Shown here piece by piece: positions 10,995-22,188 of a stretch of 64,000 nucleotides of DNA. The translations under genes and the position numbers were made by a program. Below the pieces are notes generated by a model. That model searched no databases. It saw nothing but the letters and a program-made list of their open reading frames with translations, and was not told the DNA's origin. The stretch comes from Toxonevra muliebris (taxonomy: Eukaryota; Arthropoda; Insecta; Diptera; Pallopteridae), in assembly GCA_963691655.1 (NCBI GenBank), contig OY829330.1, positions 992,001 to 1,056,000 of the forward strand, written 5' to 3'. How positions within the stretch are numbered: the stretch's first letter is position 1; each line of letters opens with the position of its first letter.

Positions 10995-13362
10995 TGGGTC
11001 GTTCCATGTCAGATTTACAACTAAAATTTTAATTTCAACCAAATTTTTCTTGCATTCTTGAGAAGAAATTAATCGACACGCATTTTTTTATTTCAATGTG
11101 ATGTTTTTTATTTTCAAGTTACGATATTTTAAAGTCTTGAGTTGTAAAAATGGAACTTTTTCAATCCCTAATTACTCAAAAACTAACCGTTGTAGGAACA
11201 AATTTTCAACTAATAAAAGTTCGTATATCGCACAAACTTATCGAAAAAATATGAACATGGAAATTTATAAACAAATTGAATTATTCCAAATTTTAACATT
11301 TTTTTTTTTTAATGTTTTTGGTCTGCAAATATTTACTAATGTGTTAGGAAAATTGTGTAAAAATTTCAAAGTGGGATGAGATATAGTTTTCGAGATATTC
11401 AAATAATAACAAAACCTAGCTTCGAGTGGCGCGCACATGAATTTACATACATTAAAGTGTGCTTATTACCACTTTCTCTTACTTCTGTTTTTTGTTTAGT
11501 TTATATATAAAACAGAAACAAAATTCGTAAATTGGTTGTTGTTTTGCATGTTACCTAAACGAACGGGAACGAAATACAGAAAGTTCTTATTACGGCTGGT
11601 TTTACAGATTTACGTCCATTTTTGAAGTGAAACTTATTTTCTCTTGCCGTAGAGTAAAACCAACCGGATGTTACGTCGCGCGTAAGTTTGCAATGCGACA
11701 TAATTTTGTCGAGCAATGTGCATGAGGGGTTAAATATCAATATTCCCTAACTGAATTCACGAGCAAACTATATAATAAACGATTTATAAATAGTTTTAAT
11801 TCAATAAAACATATTAAGTACACACACGCCTATGGCAGAAAGAACAATGTTTATGACAGTTATACATTTCATATACAGATGGCGCAAATGTCCAAGGAAT
11901 TACATGAAGATGTCGCACACAAAAAGAGTTCGCTACAATTGTCATCGACATTACCGGTACAGAGATGCAATTTTTGTTCTAGCATTAATCCCAAAAAAAA
12001 AAATTGGTTGTGTATTAACGAACACAAGGCAGAAGTGAAACTTCTTGTAAACTAAATGAAACACAAGCAAATGAAATTAAAAAACACAAGCCAATGAAGT
12101 AAAAAATTTAGCGATTGAAAAATTTCATTTGGTTGTGTTTCGTTAGTTCACAAGAAATTTCACTTCTTCAAAAAAGTATTTTTATATGTATATTATATAT
12201 ATATATACGTTTTATGATCACGAAAATTATAAGAATTTTGGAAATTATTTACCTCTATCGAGAAATTTCTTTCGATTTTGAATAAAGTTTTTAATCAATA
12301 TATTGTTCTTAAGATTGCAATGTTATATTATTCATTAAATTGTAATAAAGCCGAGCTAAATTAATCCAAATAATGTATTTAACATGTTTTTATAATTAAA
12401 TTTTCACAAAAAACTCAAACGTTCACAGGGCTATGAAAACTAGTATACAACGAATTTTCGAATTGTTTTCGAATTTCGAATTGTTTCTGTTTTACATATC
12501 GTCATCTAAAATCCAAAAAGCCGTAACTATGCAAATTTTCAAAATCGACTTTTTAAATAATTATGATGCACTTGCCCAAACTAAATGTTTCTGCAAAATT
12601 TTAAACTGCTTCGCCCAAAAACTAGAAGTAACTAGAAGTTTCTGAATTTAATAAGCAAATAGACGTATTTACACATTTGAGTGAAAAAGGAAACAAAATA
12701 CTTATTTGAATCTTTTTAAGTAAATATTTAAACAAAAACAAGTGTTCAATGAAAATACTTGAAAACAAGCCCTTGTAATTCTCGGTAACGTTTTCAAATA
12801 TTAAAATTATAAATTATAAAAATTCGATAAAAAGGTCGTTTCATTAAGCCTGATAAACGATCTAAGCCTGATAAACGTCGTAGCTAGGCGACTTTAGTAG
12901 TAGTCGTTTTATTATTATTTGAATAACTCGAAAACTATATCTCATCCCACTCTGAAATTTTTACACAATTTTCCTAACACATTAATAAATTTTTGCCGAC
13001 TAAAAAAAAAAAAAAAAAAAATGTCCAAATTTGAAAATATTCAATTTGTTTATAAAATTTCCAGAATTCATGTGTTGAATAACGAAAACAATTTTATGTT
13101 CATATTTTTTCGATAAGTTTGTGCGATATACGAACTTTTATTAGTTGATAATTTTTTCCTACGACGGTTAGTTTTTGAGTAACTAGGGATTGAAAAACGT
13201 TCCATTTTTACAACTCCAAGACTTTATAATATCGTGACTTGAAAATAAAAAAATCACATTGAAATAAAAAAATACGTGTCGAGTAATTTCTTCTCAAGAA
13301 TGCAAGAAAAAATTTTGGTTGAAATTAAAATTTTAGTTGTAAATCTGACATGGAACCACCCA
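10995..13362. mobile_element. 2.4-kb element with >400-bp terminal inverted repeats
   Basis: Left arm 10995 to about 11415 and right arm about 12907-13362 are inverted copies with many substitutions and small indels. They start TGGGTCGTTCCATGTCAGAT on the left and TGGGTGGTTCCATGTCAGAT on the right. The 1.5 kb between the arms has no ORF that I recognise. The outline (very long TIRs, AT-rich, non-coding centre) is foldback-like, but the superfamily is not assigned; no clear target duplication is visible. Confidence 0.8.
12031..12169. repeat. Imperfect inverted repeat inside the long-TIR element
   Basis: Arms of about 48 bp (12031-12078 and 12119-12169; gaagtgaaacttcttgt versus acaagaaatttcacttc) around a loop of about 40 bases. 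It could be a small nested element or a hairpin. It is not part of the outer TIRs. Confidence 0.6.
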
Positions 13363-13406
13363 TATATTGTTAAATAAAAATGCAAAATTAAAGTAAATAC
13401 ACAGTA

Positions 13407-14567
13407 GCAAGTTTTTGGTGTGTAAACATTTTAGCTCACGGTATGGGCAAAATTTCAAATGTGTAAAATGTAAGAATAACTGTAACGTAAGATGTAAGAT
13501 AACTGTAACGTCCAGTTCCTCTCTCGCTCACACTACTGCGCGGCATGACTGTGCTACTCTAAACAACAAAGAGAAGTGAGGGAGAAATTAAAATACTAGC
13601 GGAGTTTGTTTGTTTATGTTTCGATCAATTTACTCACGAAAACAAAATGTGTGTGTACCAGCAATGCCAACTTGCGGGGAGCTCCCCGATTTGCGGGGAA
13701 TTTTACTTGATACGGGGAATCGGGGAATGTGCTGTTTTTTGCGGGGAATTTGAAATCATTCAGCTTTTAGTAATTAAAGTCTGTAGAATATTTTTTGTCA
13801 AATTTTATGTAATGTAAAACGTTTAACTTGTGAAATAGTTCATATTTTGGGTCTTAAAATCGTCATCTTTTCTTAAGCAGGCCCTGCAATTTATTGGTTT
13901 AGAGAAATCAATTTTCTAAAAAGGGTGCTATTTGAAAGTATTATATTTCGAAAGTATTTTGCAAAAATTTCAGAGAACGCAGAGTGCTTTTGAAGATATA
14001 GACAATTATAACCGCGAGTATCAGTCAAGCCAAAATAGTCGCGCGGCTATTCGAGTACTCTTTCGGCCGTACAGAAAAACTTAACTATGCCTTCGTCCAG
14101 CACCTCTTGATTAACTCTTAATCATTGCTGAACCCGTTTTTCTCAAAACAAAGTTTTTGCCATTTTTCATTTGAGTCAAAAGAAATCCCATGTCTTCTCC
14201 TTTGAGAACTTTGATGCCCAAAAGTGGGCTGAAGCTTATATGTTAAGAATTCCGGAGTCAGAAAATACAGTTCTATTAATCTACCAGTCCCATAAAAATT
14301 TGTTAAGTTTTGGAACGATAAAGTTGAGGGTTGCTTTCAAATAACACTCACTGAGGTCAATTTCGTTTTTGTAAAATGTTTATAGGGAAAGTGCGTGTAG
14401 CGCTGTTATAATATGAAACTATACCAATGCGGGGAATTCGATCGAAAATTTTGGAATTTGTCGAGGGTTATCGGGGAGAGAGAAAAAATGAGTTGGCATC
14501 TCTGGTGTGTACATTTATTCGTGGCAGAATTATTTGTTGGTGTTAAATGTTTGGAGATCGACTATCT
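13407..14567 (+). repeat. Dispersed repeat R, copy 1, split by hAT
   Basis: Matches 17098-17430 in the same orientation (shared tgtgtaaacattttagctca and ctgcgcggcatgactgtgct). Split at 13658 by the hAT element 13659-14504 and resumed at 14513. Copy 2 shows the uninterrupted site. Several substitutions and indels separate the copies. Nature unknown. Confidence 0.85.
13659..14504. mobile_element. Non-autonomous hAT element with 8-bp TSD
   Basis: 846 bp, flanked by the perfect 8-bp duplication gtgtgtac (13651-13658 and 14505-14512). Ends: left CAGCAATGCCAAC, right reversed CAGAGATGCCAAC. Several CGGGGA motifs cluster near both ends and may be transposase-binding sites. The second copy of the host repeat (near 17371) has a single gtgtgtac and no insert, which proves the boundaries. 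No transposase ORF remains. Confidence 0.92.
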
Positions 14568-14802
14568 CTTTTCGTCACATTTCTTCAAAGTACAAATTCA
14601 ATACAACTACACAAGGAGATATTAAAGTGAAAAACGAAGACGATTTAGATGATAAATAAAATGCTTTCCTTGTTAATTTTCATTGAAAATAATTGATACC
14701 GCGAAATATACAGTTTTTTTAAAGTCGATTTACTGTTTTTTTTTTTTTTTAATTTTTGTAGAAATATACAGTTTTTGATCTGAAAAAAGATACAAACATT
14801 AC
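14568..14802 (+). mobile_element. Truncated TAACGCTC-type TIR element
   Basis: Matches the right half of the element at 31490-31975 (acaactacacaaggagatat, gaagacgatttagatgat, ataccgcgaaatatacagtt). It ends with a degraded terminus (gatacaaacatta). The left half is missing. Confidence 0.7.
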
Positions 14803-14945
14803 TCATACACTATTGAGTATATCACATTCCATTCTTTAGCAAAATTGTATATATGTGCCTTAGCATAGCTAAATAACTTATAAAGATATTAACGAAAAAA
14901 AATAAGCCAGTCTTATTGAAGGGAATGTCCAAGAAAATGTAATTT

Positions 14946-16790
14946 TTACAGCTTTTTCAGCATTTCTCTTATGAACGTGAAATTTCTGATTAAATAATTG
15001 AAAAAATAAATTTGATGATAAAATTTTAAAATGATAAATGTATTAAGTGAAGTGGTGACAGCAGTATCTTTTCTCCGCGCACCAAAGATTCGAAAATCAT
15101 GTTGCCCATTCGAAATGTGGGAGCTATATTGATCTCCCTTAAATCGAGTGCTCAATCACACATGAAGCACATATACACTGCCTTTTAAAAGTATAAGGTC
15201 AACTTTAAATTTAAATACAACGGTTCAAACCAAAGTTATCTGTAAAAGCACTCTTAATTTGGATAACAGTACATCTGTCCATTTTGTGTGCGTGTTGTTA
15301 TTGTTGTCATTTACTTATCGAGTAACTTGAAAGTAAAAATGTGACTTTTGTTGGCTTAAAAGCGTTTCAAAGGTATAAGCTCGATCCTGAAATTTTAAGA
15401 AAAAAACATTTTGTGTTTTTTTAATAACTTATTTGGTTTCCATTTTTATTTATAACTTCAAATATTCTTTTTCATAGATTTAGAAAGATTTTCCAATATT
15501 GTAATTGGCCACCACACTTTTAGGATAGCTATTTTAAGATCATTGATGTTTTCGAACTGCTTATTATTTTTATAGAGCGTGCGTACCATAATTCCCCATA
15601 AATTCTCCATTGGGTTAAGGTCTGGTGAGCAAGGAGGCCAACCGAGAGCTTTGATTTTATGGGAGTCTAACCACGATTTTGTGCTGCGGCTGGAGTGTAC
15701 GCTCGCGTTATCCTGTTGTAAAACCATCTCACTACCCCATTCTTGGAAAAACGGTAACAAATTTTCAGAAAAAATACTCTGATATTTTTCGCTGTTTATT
15801 GATGTCTACGGAAATGCCAAGGAAAGCCTTCTTCCTTCGTTAAATGCAGCCCAAACCATCAGTGATCCTCCTCCGAAATTTCGCCTTGAAATAAGCTTAG
15901 GATCTTTCCTTAAATCGCGCTAGTATGAATTGAAACCGTTTGGTCCATCCAAACTAAACGAAAAAATTCTGCAATGACGGTTCCTCTCAAATTGCATCTC
16001 AACATTACTTTACTTAATATTACTTAACGTCCGCGACCTTATACGTTTGGCACGTTTTTAAATAAACCAAAGGCACATTTTTGCTTCTAAGTTACGCGAT
16101 AAGTAAATGACAACAACAACATTCATATAAATTGTACTGTTATCCAAACTAAGAGTGCTTTTGCAGATAACTTTAGTTTGAACCGTTGTATTTAAATTTA
16201 AAAGTTGAACTTATACTTTTGAAACGCAGTGTTAGTTTATATGGCAATTTTGAAGGCTGCAAAGCATTGCCACGACTTTCAAGCCACAGCATATTCGCCG
16301 CATATATTTGGCATAGTCTGCTATATTAAAAATATTTGCTAATGCTTTATATGTTTCACTCGTTTCAGTGCTATACGCAATTATAATCGATGGTTTGACT
16401 TTAGTTTTATGAAGCAAAAGTGCTTTTAAATTAAATTTGAGCTGTCAATATATAGCCTCCAGTCATCAGCTTGATAGTTTTTACCCATTTCTTCCACACA
16501 TTTTTTTATATACATACAATATGCTGAAGTTTTTTCATCATTCAAACGAAAAGACTTTGAACTGCTGCTTGTATTCTTCGATAAGTTGGACGACTTTGAC
16601 TTTTGTGCCAAAAAGTTTTTTGATCTCAAAAATGAAGTAAGCTCTTCGGAATTAAGCTGTGACAATTCTAATTTCGCAACAATCGAATCAAGCTGACTTT
16701 GACTTATTAGAATAGGCTGATTCGATCAAGATGGTTCAGATTCGTACCAAAAATCATCACTTGATATTTGCGTAAAAGCTGGAGCTGTCA
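14946..16790 (-). pseudogene. Unnamed TE-type protein family, split by Tc1
   Basis: On the minus strand, starting near ATG 16788-16790, the frame reads SQSQLDSIVAKLELSQLNSE, then DDWRLYIDSSN near 16440. After a frame change come LLHKTKVKPSIIIAYSTE and LKVVAMLCSLQ, ending at the Tc1 element. On the far side (below 15175) the same protein resumes as CFMCD and GEKILLSPLHL. From memory this order (LFIDSS, LLHNGN, DLKV..ML, YPCFLC.WDSR, LPPLHIKLG) belongs to a protein family dispersed in arthropod and other animal genomes, presumably TE-borne; I do not know an accepted name. Several stops and frameshifts make it non-functional. Confidence 0.6.
15176..16231 (-). mobile_element. Tc1-like transposon (DD34E), deleted
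   Basis: 1,056 bp with imperfect inverted ends of over 130 bp, starting CACTG and ending CAGTG, next to TA on the left (TT on the right). The transposase is on the minus strand. The reading from about 15960 contains GGGSLMVWAAFNEGRR, and the ORF 15760-15458 has LQQDNASVHSSRSTKSW with the second Asp and SPDLNPMENLWG with the Glu. There are 34 residues between Asp and Glu, the Tc1 spacing. Stops interrupt the 5' part, and the N-terminal DNA-binding region is missing. Confidence 0.9.
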
Positions 16791-17097
16791 TCGTAAATAA
16801 AAAAGCAGGACTAAAATGTTCAACTTATCAGTAGTATTTCACAGCAACAAAAAGGAATGTTCAAATATTACATTTATATAGGTATAATTTTCATCTTTAA
16901 AATCTTGAAATTTCACAAGAAAGTTATAAAAATTCAAATAACTTCATTATTGATTGTAAATAAGTTTACTTTAACCATATATGTAGTACTTCTATATTGA
17001 CAATACACACAAGGTACATTCCCCAACATTAGAGTGAGAAAACCGATAAACGAATGTACCCGAAATGACTTTTCAAAAATATAAAAACATGTCAAAT
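16791..17097. other. No gene seen
   Basis: AT-rich sequence between the TE-type pseudogene and repeat R copy 2. Confidence 0.5.
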
Positions 17098-17430
17098 AAT
17101 TTTTGATGTGTAAACATTTTAGCTCACGGTATGGGCAAAATTTCAAATGTGTAAAATGTAAGAATAACTGTATCGTAAGATGTAAGATAACTGGAACGTC
17201 CAGTTCCCGTCTCGCTCACACTACTGCGCGGCATGACTGTGCTACTCTAAACTACAAAGAGACGGGAGAAGAGAAGAAGAGAGGGAGAAATTAAAATACG
17301 AGCGGAGTTTGTTTGTTTATGTTTCGATCAATTTACTCACACATATATGTACATACGAAAACAAAATGTGTGTGTACATTTATTCGTGACAGAATTATTT
17401 GTTGGTGTTAAACGTGTGGAGATCGACTAT
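17098..17430 (+). repeat. Dispersed repeat R, copy 2
   Basis: Uninterrupted copy of the repeat at 13407-14567. Near 17371 it has the empty gtgtgtac target used by the hAT element in copy 1. A short insertion (acatatatgtacat) distinguishes it. Confidence 0.85.
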
Positions 17431-19294
17431 ACATACAAGCAGAGACGTAGCAAACACAGGCGTTTGATAGGTTTTGAATTCGGTTAGTTAGATTGGATTA
17501 AAATTAAATATTTTTTAAAATATAAAAACAATACAAAATGATAATAATAAAGAATCTACGTTTCAATAAATGTATAAACAAATTGTAATAATAATGATAG
17601 CAAACCACGGCATTATAAAAATTTTGCTTTGTATATTAACCTTAGAAAGGCAACAACAAATGTTAAATAGAAAAAATCAAACTTATTTATTATAAAATCA
17701 CTTATTTACTTCAAAGTAAATACATTGATTATTATTTTTATTAAATGCAGTTAAGGCAAATCTCTTTGCGGTGCTTTTAAAAAGTAGTGGAGTGACTGGT
17801 CACCCCTGTTGCTTTTCTAAGGTTAAATGCGGAAAGCATTTATCGTCGCCTGAAAATTTATTTGGCGTATGTGTGTACAAATTCATATACCTATACGAAG
17901 TTATGTAAAATTTTCAAATCTAATAAAATTTCAAATCGATAAGAAGAAAAACTTAAAGCGCGGAAAAAAAGATGCAATTGCAGTTGAGTATATGCGAGCA
18001 TATCGTGCCCGATGCATTGAGTAAAAGAAAAATGATTCAACTACAACATATCAGCCCTATTCACGATTTGGTGCAAATGCAAAATATTTCTGTTATCACA
18101 ACAACAACCACATACGATATGGAACAAAAATTTGCATTTGCATTGATGCAAGGCCATTTGCAATTTATAGTGAATTGGGATATTACATAAATGCATATAA
18201 AAGATAATGATATCTAAAAAATTTTTAAGTTTATAAAAGAATTATTTTAATTTGAATTATTTACCTAAGCATATAGATTATACATCAAATCCCTATAAAT
18301 GACTAACTATACATATGTGAGCTTATGTATATGGCATTCAGTTGGTTTACACATCAAATTTCTTGCGTGCCTTGCGCGCATCCATTTTTTTTTTTCCACC
18401 TTTTAGAGTTTAGTTTATGTGAAAATTGTTTTGAATTTGTTTTGCTAAATTCAATAAAATTGTTTTGAATTTAATAAATGAAAAGAGAAAAAGGTCCGAA
18501 AGTAGCTTTTTCTTGTGTAAAACAAAAACAAAGTTTATTAATTTATTTAGCAATATGTTCATAACTGCGATAAAAAATGATTAAATGCGACAAAAATGGG
18601 CAGCAATTTGTGACTTACAAAGCAAAAAATGTAAAGGAATATTTTTATTTGTCCAGCGCTCTTCACCTCAAAGGACTATTAACAAATAGAAGAAACCAGA
18701 TATTTATGTTTATAAAAATAGTTCAATTCGTTTCGGACCATATTCTTCTATTTTCATTTCGCCCCTGGAACGATTTGACAATTGTTTGTTTGTATAATTT
18801 ACAAAAATTAATTTAAACAATTTCGATATACGCTGTCTCTCTTTGATTACGGAATTCAAATTCATTGTGAAGGTAGGTTACTGCCAATATAGAAGTATTA
18901 CATATATGACTTTAACAGTTGTTTAGGGCCACGGTATTATAATGGACCGTTCAGGTCTATGCCCCTAGACAGCCACTGCAACTCAACCAAGCTAACAGTT
19001 AGAAATTTTGCGTTATTCATGAGTTATTGTCGAGAAATTAAAGCATTTTTTAAACATTTTGCTCAATTAGGGGCTATTCATATTACGTAACGCAATTTTT
19101 TACCATTTTTGACATCTTCATTAGTCGGTACGTAATAAAACGTACGACCCCCTCCCCCCTGGTAACGTAAAAATGTCTATTTTGCCATTTTTAAACATTT
19201 CAAATACAGTAGCCCGCCGTACACCTTCGAATCTAAATTATTTTTGAAAGACAATTTCGAAAAAAATATTTTTTTCTTTTTGACCGTAGGGGTC
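17431..19294. other. AT-rich intronic DNA, no gene seen
   Basis: Contains several short ORFs of biased composition. A GGGGCTATTCATATTACGTA stretch followed by a C-rich run at 19070-19170 looks like an end of a dispersed element, but no partner end was found. Confidence 0.5.
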
Positions 19295-20880
19295 GCCTTT
19301 TTAAATTTTTCGTTATATCTTGGGCATTCTCAGTCGGATCTTAAAGTATGATATATCGATGTTTTTGTCTCAAGAAGAACAGTTTTTCTACAACATGAAT
19401 TAAAAAAATAAAAATACAATCAAATAACGGAAACTTTAATCTATCATATTTCGACGTGGTTCAAGTTGGCTGTGTTTCTGGCAAGAAAGAGCCAACTTTA
19501 AAAAGAGTAACGGAGGAAAATTTGACGCGTAATGTTGTTGTGAATGAAGAACATATCACCATTGTGAAAGCGCCAGATTCCAAATTCATCGGTAGTGGGA
19601 ATCCAGAGGAGTATCGTGGATTATTTGAGTCATGAAAACTTCAATATGGATCACTTGATTGCGACGGAACTCCAACCAATACTGGCTACAAAGGTTGAGT
19701 CATTGCGAGGATGCAAAGCCATTTACAGAGACCATTGCAATGGTTCGTGTGTCTTTTTTACTTCAACGAGTTACCATCAATGCTCTATTGAGATCATTGC
19801 TTGGAAAACTGAGAGGACCTGGAATCTGGCCAGGAAGTATTGGAACGAGCATTCAGGATTGCATACACTATTCTGTAAGTTTGTACTAAAGATAGTTTTT
19901 AACTAGATTTTATTGTATTCCGTACACTATACGTCAATGTAATTGTAAACAATTAAATAATAATTCGGATATTTTATTGCTTATTACGTTTGGCAAGGTT
20001 AAAAAAATTTCGAATGAATTCCAATGGGAGAAATGCCAGAGAACATAAAAGGCTGGAATGTTCGAGGCGACTAGCTTTATTTGTATCATATGGTTCGAGT
20101 GGTTCATACCGGAGAATGCGATAAAAGATTAGCCAGCGAGAAGCCCGGTGCTATTAGCACAGCGCTCTGGCTAACAACAGCCTCTCGAATCCTCCGCTAT
20201 TATGTGATGTGCACGCAACCCTCGGCGACATTAAAAATACTGGCTCAGTTCGTCGTGAAAGTTTATGCGCCATTCCACTCGCAATTCACTGAAGCTGCCA
20301 CGTTTTTAAATACTTAACTTGGATTCGTCAGTTGCCGAAAGACGTTCAAGAGTAGGTCCGTCTGTTTCTCGAAAATTGGACCAAATTCGAATTGACTGAG
20401 CCGCCATGCTTGCAGTTCCATACGCAAGAGCGAAATAATTGAATTACCAGGTTAGCACAAGGAAAATATCTTCATAGTTTTCTTTGCTAAACTTAATTAT
20501 TTTCACAGCATATCCATGCCATTCTTAAAACACCGAGCGTTTTGTTCATGTATTACACGAATCTGTCATGGTGGTCACCGATGAACAACGCATGGGCCAC
20601 ATTTTTTCTAAACTCGAGAGACGCCAGAAATACAGCCAACTTTAATTACGTCGAAATGTTATAGATTAAAGTTTCCATTATTTGATTTTACTTTTATTTT
20701 TTTAATTCATGTTGTAGAAGTTGAGATATGATGGATAAGTACTAGAAGAGGGTACTGGAGCTCAATGACTTTTGAAGCAAAAAAATTAGTCTCCTTCAGA
20801 CAAAAACATTGATTTGAGATCCGACTATAAATGCCGAAAATATGACGAATATAAAAAGGTCAATGTTTATTTGAGAGCTT
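19295..20880 (+). mobile_element. TIR element with unnamed transposase-like remnant
   Basis: Inverted arms lie at about 19295-19485 and 20620-20880 (shared acatgaattaaaaaaataaa and cagtcggatct / agtcggatctcaaa); the right arm has about 85 extra bases. Between them, in several frames, are blocks DGTPTNTGYKGG, RPLQWFVCLFYFNELP (19700-19790), PGAISTALWLTTASRILRYY (about 20140-20210) and DEQRMGHIFSKLERRQ (about 20580). From memory these belong to one transposase-like family common in arthropod genomes. The name is unknown to me. Many stops; not functional. Confidence 0.65.
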
Positions 20881-20904
20881 TAATTTTCTGACATTAGGGT
20901 GGTG

Positions 20905-21010
20905 CATTAAGGTTGTAAGAACTGAGATCTGATGGGTAAATACTAGAACGGGGTACTTAAGGTCAATGACTTCTAAAGAGAAAAAAATTGGCGTGTCCTA
21001 AGTCCTTCAA
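20905..21010 (+). repeat. Partial tandem copy of the TIR arm
   Basis: Repeats 20705-20800 with about 80% identity by eye (gatctgatgggtaaatactagaac versus gatatgatggataagtactagaag, then gggtact). It lies just outside the right arm of the element ending near 20880. Confidence 0.7.
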
Positions 21011-21059
21011 AAAATGCCCAATCAAAAAAAAAAAAAAAATCCCACATTATTTTTAAACA

Positions 21060-21480
21060 TTTCTTTGTCTAATGCGCTGACATATCAATATTGTGTCCAG
21101 TTACCAAAATTTTGAGTAATTTCGTGGTAACGCGAGGTCATACTATTAACTAGCCTTTCGGCGTATGATTGCGGAAAACACTGCCATTTTGACTTAAGCT
21201 GTCATTTCAATTGGGCAATGCTCTTAGCATTTTTTCTGCTCATCTTAAGTTTAATAATTGCTCAAACATTTTTAATGTGGTCAGCATCTGAAGATTAAGA
21301 GGCGCAGTCTAAAATTCTTATACAGCTTAAAAACGTTTTGCATACACGGAGCTCGATTTGGAAAATTGCTTATACAACGAAATTGTAATTGCGATTGTTT
21401 GAAAGGTTATACAGCGCAATTCGCAATGAAATGTTGAATGTTGAAAATAAAGTTCAACTAGATACTTAAAGCTGTTCGAA
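21060..21480 (-). pseudogene. Tc1-like transposase C-terminus, decayed
   Basis: On the minus strand, reading past stops: CKTFLSCIRILD, then SSDADHIKNV (where Tc1 has SPDLNPIEN), IIKLKMSRKNAKSIAQL and SYAERLVNSMTSRYHEI, ending GNWTQY. The catalytic Glu position reads Lys. It differs from the Tc1 element at 15176-16231. No inverted ends recognised. Confidence 0.75.
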
Positions 21481-22188
21481 CAATTAAGCCGTACACGCTC
21501 TTGTTGAAAAGACTATATATATGTATATATATAGAATATTCAAATATTACTTGCTAATGTTTTCTGCATTAATAACACTAGCTTACACTAAAAATGTACA
21601 TTTGATGAAATATGGCATTTCTAACGGATTTGCTCTCGTTGAATTTGAAAATCAAGGTTTAATTTCTTTATGGAATAGTTTTTGAGGTATTGCAATTTTT
21701 TCGATTTTTTTACACTTTAGAAATCATATCTCGATTAAATTCGATTTTGAGCAATACATTGGTTTAGTAGAAGTGTTATTAAAAATAATGTACTTGTTAA
21801 ATTATTGTTCCCACTGCACAAGCAGCTTTGTAGGATACATGTTCATCTAATAATCCTTGTTTTTACTTGAATATGTACTGAAATATACCATTTATTTACC
21901 CTCAAAATGACTTACACCACTTTGCAGTATAACGAAGCGTCGTTATAAGCGAACTTCACTATTTTCTTATTTTTGCCATTTTATATACATTCTGAATTTA
22001 TGCACTTATGTTTAATTATCTATTCTTAGTTTTTCTTTACTTATATTCTACTTAAGTTATTCACCATAACTCACACAGTCAGCACGGTTACCCACATCAA
22101 TATCTCACAACACAAACTCACCACATCACTCGCTGATACACACACACGCAGTCATCACAGTTACCCACAGCAATACATCACTCAAGCA
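21481..22188. other. AT-rich DNA leading into a CA-rich stretch
   Basis: No gene. From about 22060 the sequence becomes rich in cac/tca (cacacagtcagcacggttac...), and this character continues past the hAT insertion at 24371, so it belongs to the LTR-like region described there. Confidence 0.5.
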
